DNA of 64,000 nucleotides from NCBI GenBank assembly GCA_026126025.1, contig JAHCJZ010000003.1, forward strand, positions 124,001 to 188,000, read 5' to 3'. The notes beneath the pieces were generated by a model. The model saw nothing but the letters and a program-made list of their open reading frames with translations. It was not told the DNA's origin and did no database searches. Origin of the DNA: Bauldia sp. GTDB taxonomy: Bacteria; Pseudomonadota; Alphaproteobacteria; Rhizobiales; Kaistiaceae. This document shows positions 18,419 through 25,233 of this stretch, piece by piece (position 1 is the first letter of the stretch; the number at the start of each line of letters is the position of its first letter). Both the position numbers and the translations under genes were made by a program.

Positions 18419-18865
18419 ATGTCTTCATCCGACTTCGGCGGCTATGCCGGCGACGTCACGGTCACCGCGACTTTCGAGGCGCTCACGAGCGACCCAAGGG
18501 CCGTGCTGATCGATGTCCGAACCCGGGCGGAATGGAGCTATGTCGGCATCCCCTCGCTCGACGCGGTCGGCAAGGAGCCGGTCCTCATCGAGTGGCACGC
18601 CTTCGGCTCGAGCCCCGACCCATCGGCCTTCGCCGATGCGCTCGCGGAGCACCTCAGGGCCATGGGCGTGGCGACCGACGCGCCGCTCTACTTCATCTGC
18701 CGCTCCGGCCAGCGGAGCCGGTCGGCGGCGATGGTGATGACCTCGGTGGGGTATTCGCAGTGTTTCAACGTCACCGAAGGTTTTGAAGGCCCCCTCGATC
18801 CGGAACGCCACCGCGGCGGAGCGGCGGGTTGGAAAGCGGAGGGGCTGCCGTGGAAGCAAACGTGA
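18419..18865 (+). CDS. Rhodanese-like sulfurtransferase
   Basis: A 148-residue single-domain rhodanese. 'VLIDVRTRAEWSYVGIP' is the CH2A/B region and 'YFICRSGQRSRSAA' is the active-site loop with catalytic Cys94, so sulfur-transfer chemistry is plausible. The substrate is unknown. It ends 20 bp before the dnaA start and is probably co-transcribed with it, which makes dnaA the second gene of its operon. An alternative dnaA start at 18829 would overlap this gene. Confidence 0.88.
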   Translation: MSSSDFGGYAGDVTVTATFEALTSDPRAVLIDVRTRAEWSYVGIPSLDAVGKEPVLIEWHAFGSSPDPSAFADALAEHLRAMGVATDAPLYFICRSGQRSRSAAMVMTSVGYSQCFNVTEGFEGPLDPERHRGGAAGWKAEGLPWKQT

Positions 18866-18885
18866 CGAACGAGGGGCAAGCGACG

Positions 18886-20460
18886 ATGAGCAAGCTGGCG
18901 CAGCGATCCCAGGAACCCGACGAGGCGGACGCCGCCGACGGCGCGGCGGAAGAGGAGGACGGCGGCGCCCGGAAGCGGAATGGCCGCGCCGAGAAGGGGG
19001 AGGCCAGGGTGCAGACCGAGCCGAGCGCGGAGAACTGGGCGCGGGTGCGGGCGCGCCTGCGCAGCGAGCTCGGCGAGGACGTCTTCAACAGCTGGTTCGC
19101 GCGCGTCGAGTTCGAGCAGGCCGACCGCTCGACGGTGCAGCTGTCGGTGCCGACGCGGTTCCTGAAGTCGTGGATCACCGGCCATTATCGCGACCGGCTG
19201 CTCGACCTGTGGCACGACGAAGGCCATCCGGCGATCCGCCGCGTCGACCTGACGGTGCGGAGCGCCGCGCGGATGCCGGCGGCGGCCGTGCCCGAGCCGA
19301 TCAAGCAGAGCGCCGAGCGGCCGATGCCGACCATGCTGCCGCAGGCGGCGCGCCTGCCCGCCCCGCCGCGGCCGATGCCCGCGCCGGTATCCGGCCCGCT
19401 CGGCGGCTCGCCGGTCGACCCGCGCTTCACCTTCGCGACGTTCTGCGAGGGCGCGGCCAACCGCGTCGCGCTCGCGGCGGCGCGGGTGGTGGCGGAATCC
19501 GGCACGCGCTCGGTCGCGCCGTTCAACCCGCTCTTCATCCATTCCGGCGTCGGCCGCGGCAAATCCCACCTTCTCCATGCCATCACCCAGGCGGCGCGGC
19601 GGAGCGGCGCATTCAGCAACGTCGTCTACCTCACCGCGGAGCACTTCATGTTCCGCTTCGTCGCCGCGATCCGCAGCCAGTCGGGCATCGCCTTCAAGGA
19701 GAGCCTGCGCGACATCGACCTCCTCCTCATCGACGACGTGCAGTTCCTGCAGGGGAAGTCGACCCAGGCGGAGTTCGGGCACCTCCTCAACGTCCTCATC
19801 GACGGGGCGCGGCAGGTGGTGGTCGCGGCCGACCGGCCGCCGGCGGAGCTGGAATCGTTGGACGAGCGGGTGCGCTCGCGGCTCGGCGGCGGCGTCGCCT
19901 TCGAGATCGGGCCGCCCGACCTCGACCTCCGGCGCAACATCCTCCGCAGCCGCTTCGCCGTGGCAAAGGCGAACCTGCCGCATCTCGACGTGCCCGAGCC
20001 GGTGCTCGACTATGTCGCGCAGACCGTGGTGTCGAACGGCCGCGATCTCGAAGGCGCGCTCAACCGCCTCGTGGTGCAGTGGCAGTTCACCAACGCGCCG
20101 GTGACGCTCGCCTCGGCCGAGATCACGCTCCGCGACCTCGTCGGCGTCCGCGAGCCGCGCCGGGTGCGGATCGAGGACATCCAGAAGACGGTGGCGCTCC
20201 ACTTCAGCGTCTCGAAGGCGGACCTCCTGTCGAGCCGCCGGACAAGAACGATCGTCCGCCCGCGCCAGATCGCGATGTATCTTTCCAAGATCATGACACC
20301 GCGTTCCTTGCCGGAAATCGGGCGGCGCTTCGGCGGCCGCGATCATACGACGGTCTTACACGCAGTCCGGAAGGTCGAGGAGCTGATGAATGCCAACCGG
20401 CAGCTGTCCGACGAGATCGAAATGCTGCGTCGCATGATCGAAGACCAGCCGCCATCTTAG
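18886..20460 (+). CDS. dnaA: Chromosomal replication initiator DnaA
   Basis: A 524-residue AAA+ initiator. Domain I is recognisable from 'NWARVRARLRSELGEDVFNS' onward, preceded by about 45 acidic low-complexity residues. A Pro-rich linker leads to the AAA+ core with Walker A 'SGVGRGKSHLLHA', Walker B 'LLLIDDVQFL' and the arginine-finger region 'SLDERVRSRL'. Domain IV has the DnaA-box-binding signature 'GGRDHTTVLHAVRKVEEL'. The P-loop differs from the usual GGxGLGKTHL at several positions. I chose the ATG at 18886 because GAGGGG lies upstream; an ATG at 18829 inside the rhodanese gene is the alternative. Confidence 0.95.
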   Translation: MSKLAQRSQEPDEADAADGAAEEEDGGARKRNGRAEKGEARVQTEPSAENWARVRARLRSELGEDVFNSWFARVEFEQADRSTVQLSVPTRFLKSWITGHYRDRLLDLWHDEGHPAIRRVDLTVRSAARMPAAAVPEPIKQSAERPMPTMLPQAARLPAPPRPMPAPVSGPLGGSPVDPRFTFATFCEGAANRVALAAARVVAESGTRSVAPFNPLFIHSGVGRGKSHLLHAITQAARRSGAFSNVVYLTAEHFMFRFVAAIRSQSGIAFKESLRDIDLLLIDDVQFLQGKSTQAEFGHLLNVLIDGARQVVVAADRPPAELESLDERVRSRLGGGVAFEIGPPDLDLRRNILRSRFAVAKANLPHLDVPEPVLDYVAQTVVSNGRDLEGALNRLVVQWQFTNAPVTLASAEITLRDLVGVREPRRVRIEDIQKTVALHFSVSKADLLSSRRTRTIVRPRQIAMYLSKIMTPRSLPEIGRRFGGRDHTTVLHAVRKVEELMNANRQLSDEIEMLRRMIEDQPPS

Positions 20461-20514
20461 CGCGCTTCGCGTTATACTCAAACGCCGGCATCGCAGTTCC
20501 CGGTCGGCGGACCT

Positions 20515-20585
20515 GGGAAGCCGGAGGCGGCACGACGGCGCGGGCCTTGCGCCCGCGACAGCGGCGTCGCCTCCGGCGTCTTCCC
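20515..20585. other. Large stem-loop in the dnaA-dnaN intergenic region
   Basis: GGAAG-CCGGAGGCG pairs with CGCCTCCGG-CGTCTTCC across about 40 bases, with a nested GCGGGC...GCCCGC hairpin. There is no T-run, so it is not a classical terminator. It may be a processing or attenuation structure in the 279 bp between dnaA and dnaN. Confidence 0.55.
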
Positions 20586-20739
20586 GCGCGAGGGACATAT
20601 CTCGCGAAGGAAGCCCCTTACGCCCCGAGGGATCGTCCGCCTCTCTTGCTTTCACCCTCGCTTCGGGCCACGGTCCCGGGTCCGTAACCACCCATGGCCG
20701 GACACTCGCTCCGGCCGCCTCAAGAACAAGAACGGACCG

Positions 20740-21858
20740 ATGCGCGCCACGCTCGAGCGCTCCAATCTCCTCAAGGCCCTGAACCATGTTCACCGCGTCG
20801 TGGAGCGGCGCAACACCATCCCGATCCTCTCCAACGTGCTGCTGCGCGCGGAGGACGGGCGGCTCCGGCTTAAGGCGACCGACCTCGACCTCGAGGTGAC
20901 GGAGACGGTGCCGGCGGAGGTGCGCGCGGCGGGCGGCACGACCGTGCCGGCGTACACGCTCTACGACATCGTGCGCAAGCTTCCCGACGGCGCGGAGGTG
21001 GCGCTCGACACCGACGCCGAGGGCCGCACCCTCACCGTCCAGTCCGGGCGCTCGCACTTCTCGCTGCAGATCCTGCCCGAGGCCGACTTCCCCGACCTTA
21101 CGGCGGGCGAGTTCGCGGTGCGCTTCACGCTGGCGGCAGCGCAGTTCCGCGCGCTGATGGAGCGCACCCAGTTCGCGATCTCGACCGAGGAGACGCGCTA
21201 CTATCTCAACGGCATCTATCTCCACATCGTGGCGAGCGGCGACGACAAGCTGCTGCGCGCGGTGGCGACCGACGGCCATCGCCTCGCGCAGGCGCAGATC
21301 GCCGCGCCCGCCGGCAGCGAGGCGATGCCGGGCGTCATCGTGCCGCGGAAGACCGTGGGCGAATTGCAGAAGCTCCTGGAATCGCCCGACGCGGAGGTGA
21401 CCGTCGAGGTGTCGGACACCAAGATCCGCGTCACGGAGGGCGACATCGTGCTGACCTCGAAGCTGATCGACGGCACCTTCCCGGACTATGTCCGCGTCAT
21501 CCCCCGCGGCAACGACAAGGTGCTGAAGGTCGACCGCGGCGCCTTCTCCGAGGCGGTGGACCGCGTGTCGACGATCGCGTCGGAGCGCGGCCGCGCGGTG
21601 AAGCTCGCCCTAGGCGAGGGTCGCATGGTGCTGACCGTCAACAACCCCGATTCCGGCAGCGCGACGGAGGAGCTCGGCGTCGACTTCGCCGCCGAGCCGA
21701 TCGAGATCGGCTTCAACTCCAAATACCTCCTCGACATCGGCGCCCAGCTCCGCTCCGGCACCGCGGTCTTCAAGCTCGCCGACCCCGGCTCCCCGACCCT
21801 GATCCAGGACGACGACAACCCCGACGCGCTCTACGTGCTGATGCCGATGCGGGTGTGA
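20740..21858 (+). CDS. dnaN: DNA polymerase III sliding clamp (beta subunit)
   Basis: A 372-residue beta clamp with its three repeated domains. 'HRVVERRNTIPILSNVLL' opens domain I, 'RYYLNGIYLHI' and 'VATDGHRLAQA' mark domain II, and 'YVLMPMRV' closes the protein (canonical YxxMPxR/M end). Length matches the family. It follows dnaA in the conserved order, but the expected next gene recF is displaced by about 6 kb. Confidence 0.97.
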   Translation: MRATLERSNLLKALNHVHRVVERRNTIPILSNVLLRAEDGRLRLKATDLDLEVTETVPAEVRAAGGTTVPAYTLYDIVRKLPDGAEVALDTDAEGRTLTVQSGRSHFSLQILPEADFPDLTAGEFAVRFTLAAAQFRALMERTQFAISTEETRYYLNGIYLHIVASGDDKLLRAVATDGHRLAQAQIAAPAGSEAMPGVIVPRKTVGELQKLLESPDAEVTVEVSDTKIRVTEGDIVLTSKLIDGTFPDYVRVIPRGNDKVLKVDRGAFSEAVDRVSTIASERGRAVKLALGEGRMVLTVNNPDSGSATEELGVDFAAEPIEIGFNSKYLLDIGAQLRSGTAVFKLADPGSPTLIQDDDNPDALYVLMPMRV

Positions 21859-21976
21859 GCGCGTCACCGGATAGAAGATCAGCTGCTCCGGCAGGCGGGG
21901 TGGAAAGGGCGCGCATCTGCGAGGCCCGACCGGCCGCCAAAGCGTGGTGGTGTACCGAGTCGTTCGATCGCGCGGA

Positions 21977-22363
21977 CTAGCTCTTCTTCCGCGCTAGCCG
22001 AGCCGTTTCAGGCACCTCGGCTTCGGGCTCACCCAGCGCGACGCGCTTGCGACGCGCGGCGGCAGCGCTCTCCCGTTTGAGCGGGCGGCCGACCGGGCAG
22101 ACCTCGGCAAGGAAGTGCACCAGCGTGCCGGAGAGGGCGTCCTCGTTGAGGCCGTAGTGGACGTTCATGCCGCGCTTTTGCCGCCACACGACGCCGGCAT
22201 GCTCGAGCACGGAGAGGTGCTTGGAAATCGCCGGCTGCGACATGATTCCCGCAAAGCGCTCGCCGATCTCGCCGGCGGTCATGTCGGTCTTCGAGAGATA
22301 GGCAAGGATTCGGCGGCGGTGCGCCGATGCCAAAGCCTCAAAGACCTTCTCTACCGAAGCCAT
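21977..22363 (-). CDS. ArsR-family transcriptional regulator
   Basis: A 128-residue winged-helix repressor-like protein. The N-terminal half 'MASVEKVFEALASAHRRRIL' to 'GIMSQPAISKHLSVLEHAGV' is the ArsR/SmtB DNA-binding domain. No metal-binding CxC motif is visible, so it belongs to the non-metal 'SdpR-like' group. The C-terminus is a basic tail. AGAGG lies eight bases before the ATG at 22363; an upstream in-frame ATG at 22417 lacks such a site. It is divergent from the membrane protein at 22594 and may regulate it or itself. Confidence 0.85.
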   Translation of the reverse strand: MASVEKVFEALASAHRRRILAYLSKTDMTAGEIGERFAGIMSQPAISKHLSVLEHAGVVWRQKRGMNVHYGLNEDALSGTLVHFLAEVCPVGRPLKRESAAAARRKRVALGEPEAEVPETARLARKKS

Positions 22364-22593
22364 GGAATCGAACCTCTTACGATGCGCGGAAGATAGGTCG
22401 CCGCGCCGCAAAGGCAAGCCACTTGCCTAATTAACTTTGGAGTTATATCGTTACGTGGTTTCGAGCAGAGGAAACACGGTAGGTACCGATCCGGCCGAAC
22501 CCGGCGGCGCCTGGGGAGCCCCTAGCGGGCGTTGCAGGCGCAAGTTGACGGCTGGCGCGCCCCTCCTCGACCCGCTGATGGATGGAGGCCACG

Positions 22594-23205
22594 ATGGAAC
22601 TCGCATCGTCCGTGTTTGTGTTCCTGTTCTCGCCACTCGGGGCAGTGGTGTTTCTTGTGGCGATCCTCCTGCTTCCGGGTTTGATCTGGCGGGTCCTCCT
22701 CGGGAAGGCCCCAAAGGTGGCGGGCGATACGACGCTCTGGGCGTCCCTGACCTGGTGCCTGCCCGGCTGGTTTGTCGGCTCGGTGGCGGCAATGGCAGCC
22801 GGTGCTCTTGAGCCATGGACGTCTTCCCCGGGCCTCGGGCTGATCGTCTTTCTCCTCGGGCTGCCGGTCGTGGTTTTGGCGTTCGTCCTCGTCGTTGTCC
22901 CGGTTGCAGCCATCCTGTTGCGGATCAACCGTCTGAGCTACGCGACGGGCGGTGCCGCGCTGCTCGCCTTCCTGCTGGTCTTCGCCATCGCCGAATGGTC
23001 CTTCACGTCCGGCTTCGACGAAGAACCGTTCATCCGCACCCTCTTCATTGTGTCGCTCTATGTCCTGCCAACCGGGGCCGGGGCTATTCACGGGCTGATG
23101 CGTTCGATCAACTCGAAACCGGGCGGTCCTGGTGCCGTCGAAACCTCCGCCGCGGGCGATGCGGCCGGCCGGATCCAGACGCGTCCCGCTAAGCCGATCC
23201 GATGA
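22594..23205 (+). CDS. Predicted multi-pass membrane protein, function unknown
   Basis: A 203-residue hydrophobic protein with about five transmembrane segments (for example 'VVFLVAILLLPGLIWRVLL' and 'VVVLAFVLVVVPVAAILL') and a short polar C-terminal tail. I do not recognise the family. The ATG at 22594 is preceded by GGAGG at five-base spacing, and that GGAGG overlaps an alternative in-frame ATG at 22582. The 3' end overlaps the convergent small HTH gene by 17 bp. The location beside the Ro60 locus may be coincidental. Confidence 0.65.
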   Translation: MELASSVFVFLFSPLGAVVFLVAILLLPGLIWRVLLGKAPKVAGDTTLWASLTWCLPGWFVGSVAAMAAGALEPWTSSPGLGLIVFLLGLPVVVLAFVLVVVPVAAILLRINRLSYATGGAALLAFLLVFAIAEWSFTSGFDEEPFIRTLFIVSLYVLPTGAGAIHGLMRSINSKPGGPGAVETSAAGDAAGRIQTRPAKPIR

Positions 23206-23434
23206 AGGCCCGGAGCCAGGACTGCACCGCGGCAAGGACCGGGCCGGGAATCGGCACGGTTCCCGACAGGTAGCGCGAGATCGAGGCACGGTCGGTCCCG
23301 AGCGCGTCGGCGAAGCGGGATTGCCAGCCGCGTTCGGGACCGAAAAGGAGGAGACCGGCCTGTCGGAACTCCTCGGCAGTCATCCGTGTCGGCCTTGGCG
23401 GCACGTTGCGGAGCGGTGCCAATCCGGCCGGCAT
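23189..23434 (-). CDS. Small helix-turn-helix protein linked to Ro60
   Basis: An 81-residue (or 64-residue, from Met18 at 23383) predicted DNA-binding protein. 'WQSRFADALGTDRASISRYL' followed by 'SGTVPIP' has the spacing of an XRE/Cro-type helix-turn-helix with a Ser-rich recognition helix. It starts 4 bp after the Ro60 stop and so is almost certainly in the same transcript. A role in regulating the Ro60/Y RNA/RtcB locus is inference. It overlaps the end of the convergent membrane-protein gene. Confidence 0.65.
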   Translation of the reverse strand: MPAGLAPLRNVPPRPTRMTAEEFRQAGLLLFGPERGWQSRFADALGTDRASISRYLSGTVPIPGPVLAAVQSWLRAFIGSA

Positions 23435-23438
23435 GGTG

Positions 23439-24770
23439 TCAGGCGTTCTCCGCTTCGAACCGGTGGATGAAGCGCAGGACGGACTCGCTGAATCCGTCGA
23501 TATGCGTCCATCGACCGTAACCCACGCCGTTCCGGTTGGAGGCGACGTTGATCATGTAGGCGCGCTTCGCCAACGGATTCGGCACCGGATCCGCGGACTG
23601 CTCGTCGGTGACGACGATCAGCCGGTCGTGGTGACCGCTCCGGTTGGCTCTCCCGACGGCGGCGCCGAGCTGCGTTCCGCCATGCGGCTGCGACCGCATG
23701 ATGGCGTCAACCCCAGCCATGCCGAGACGCGGCGGCACCTCGACCACGCGGTCGGAGAAAGTGAAGACGCGGCGGTCGCCATGGATCACCGACGCCAGTG
23801 CGGCCGCGGCGTCCATCCGGGTCATGTCCGAACGGCGCGACAGGTGGGCGCCCATGGACCCCGAAACGTCGACGAGGACGACGGTCCTGCCATCGAGGAC
23901 CGGCCCAGAGAGGATCGCCTCGCCGAGGGCTTCGTCGAGCGCCGGCTCCATCTGCGGACAGGCGCGCGCCGCGGCGATATAGCGGAACGGCAGGACACGC
24001 TGCGCCCCTCCACGCCGGGCGATGATCGCCTGCCGCATCAGATCGGAGTCGACCCCGGCCTCGGCCATGCCGCGAAGGTTGCGCAGCAGCGCAAGGTAGC
24101 CGAGCTTCCCCTCGCCAATCAGCCGCTCGAAGGTCTCCTTCTTGCGGGCGCCGGCCGAGAGCGCGACCTCCCAGGTGTCGGGCGGATCGAGCGAGCGGTC
24201 GAGGACGCGCTTCCACAGCGCCGCCTGCGCCTCGTCCTTCGGCTTGGGATGGACGAGCCGCAGCACGTCGCGCAGCTTCACCGGCGCATCGCGGTCGTAT
24301 TTGGCGAGCTCATAAGCGTCGAACTTCGGAAGGGCCAGCCGAAGGCCGCGCTTGACCTGGTGGTCGAGCGGCGCGCGCCTGCCGCGCCAGTAGAGCGCGA
24401 GGAACTCGCCCATCTCGTCGGCGCGCTGGATCACCGCAGCGATGGTGTCGCCGACGATCGGGCCGGACGCCATCGCGGCGAGCGCGCGGGCAAGAAGGAG
24501 CGGCGCGTGGCGGAGGTTGCCGGCGGTGCGCGCCTCGATCGCGAGCGCGGCGACGGTCTCCGGCGCCACCGCCGCGACGAGCCGCCAGATGCGCGCGGCG
24601 ATCTTCTCGCCGTCTTCGTAGAACTCGTCCTCGAAGAGCAAGCAGGACAGCACGGAACGGCGGAGCGCGGCCTCGGGCGAGATCGCGGGGGCCGGCGCGC
24701 CTTCATGGGTGGTCCGTCCGGTGACCTTGCGGACGCCGCCGGCGATCCGGTCGAGCAGATTGGTTCTCAT
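23439..24770 (-). CDS. Ro60/Rsr orthologue: TROVE plus von Willebrand A domain protein
   Basis: A 443-residue ring-forming RNA-binding protein. Residues 1-290 are alpha-helical HEAT-like repeats of the TROVE module (for example 'FLALYWRGRRAPLDHQVKRG' and 'YLALLRNLRGMAEAGV'). Residues about 295-440 are a vWA domain with an intact MIDAS: Asp301-Val-Ser-Gly-Ser, Thr366 in GGTQLG and Asp389 in VTDEQS. In other bacteria Ro60 binds Y RNAs and cooperates with exoribonucleases in structured-RNA decay. GGAG lies eight bases before the ATG at 24770; upstream in-frame Met codons fall in its leader. A Y RNA candidate lies 172 bp upstream on the same strand, and the divergent neighbour is rtcB. Confidence 0.93.
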   Translation of the reverse strand: MRTNLLDRIAGGVRKVTGRTTHEGAPAPAISPEAALRRSVLSCLLFEDEFYEDGEKIAARIWRLVAAVAPETVAALAIEARTAGNLRHAPLLLARALAAMASGPIVGDTIAAVIQRADEMGEFLALYWRGRRAPLDHQVKRGLRLALPKFDAYELAKYDRDAPVKLRDVLRLVHPKPKDEAQAALWKRVLDRSLDPPDTWEVALSAGARKKETFERLIGEGKLGYLALLRNLRGMAEAGVDSDLMRQAIIARRGGAQRVLPFRYIAAARACPQMEPALDEALGEAILSGPVLDGRTVVLVDVSGSMGAHLSRRSDMTRMDAAAALASVIHGDRRVFTFSDRVVEVPPRLGMAGVDAIMRSQPHGGTQLGAAVGRANRSGHHDRLIVVTDEQSADPVPNPLAKRAYMINVASNRNGVGYGRWTHIDGFSESVLRFIHRFEAENA

Positions 24771-24942
24771 CGTTCCCACTCCATCGGCTCCGGAGCGGGG
24801 CGACCGCCGGTCGGGCGAAGACGCGGAATAGGCGGCGCGGGACTTGCCGGATTCCCGGGTCTTCAGCCTGGTGCCTGCCAGACGGCCCGGCACGGCTATC
24901 GACGTAACCCGCGCCTTAACCAGCGCTTCACACGACCGGCCG

Positions 24943-25091
24943 GTTCAGGGTGGAATCCCGGAATGATCGAGTCGGGCTCATGGTGTGCTGCCGCTGCGCC
25001 ACACCGCAGTTGCCTGCGGTGGCGGGATTCGAACCCGCGACCTCCATGTGCGAAGTAGCCTGGACCCTGCACCAGGGATTCCACACTGAAC
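24943..25091 (-). ncRNA. Candidate bacterial Y RNA (YrlA class) upstream of Ro60
   Basis: Read on the minus strand, a closing stem pairs 25091-25075 with 24959-24943: GTTCAG/CTGAAC, one U-C mismatch, then GTGGAATCCC/GGGATTCCAC. Inside it are tRNA parts in permuted order. The T-arm GCGGG-TTCGAAT-CCCGC is at 25038-25022, directly followed by an 8-bp acceptor-like stem CACCGCAG/CTGCGGTG capped by GCAA (25021-25002), then a D-arm-like segment with AGCGGCAGCAC (25001-24984). A 5-bp stem, CATGG (25048-25044) with CCATG (24983-24979), takes the anticodon-stem position. Bacterial Y RNAs encoded next to Ro60 are known to mimic tRNA. There is no anticodon loop and no CCA end. Exact termini are unknown. 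Confidence 0.85.
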
Positions 25092-25112
25092 ACAGTCGCC
25101 CCGGAAACAGCG

Positions 25113-25147
25113 GTCGCGGCGTGCGTGACAGGCGAAGGAGCCGCGAC
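25113..25147. other. Inverted repeat between Y RNA and rtcB
   Basis: GTCGCGG (25113-25119) and CCGCGAC (25141-25147) can form a 7-bp stem around a 21-base loop. It lies just upstream of the Y RNA 5' stem and in the rtcB leader direction. It could be a leader hairpin or part of a second small RNA. Support is weak. Confidence 0.35.
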
Positions 25148-25180
25148 CCTCACCAGAGGCGGGGTTGCGTCTAACGGAGT

Positions 25181-25199
25181 TTGTTGCGATATGCAACAA
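25181..25199. promoter_or_regulatory. Palindromic operator candidate upstream of rtcB
   Basis: TTGTTGC-GATAT-GCAACAA is a perfect 7-bp inverted repeat with a 5-base spacer, ending 34 bases before the rtcB ATG. It is A/T-rich relative to its surroundings and sits between the two divergent transcription units, so one protein bound here could control both rtcB and the Y RNA/Ro60 unit. No sigma-54 -24/-12 element was recognised nearby. Confidence 0.6.
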
Positions 25200-25233
25200 C
25201 CAAAATCGGGGAGCAGCCCCCGTGGAGAGTTCG

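Noticed and set aside
24979-25048. A conventional tRNA gene
   Set aside because: The T-arm and D-arm are genuine-looking, but the T-arm precedes the D-arm, the acceptor-like stem is closed by a four-base loop, and there is no anticodon loop or CCA end.
24943-25091. Permuted two-piece alphaproteobacterial tmRNA
   Set aside because: The GCAA loop leaves no room for a CCA end and excised segment, and no tag reading frame ending in Ala-Ala is present nearby. The location beside Ro60 favours a Y RNA.
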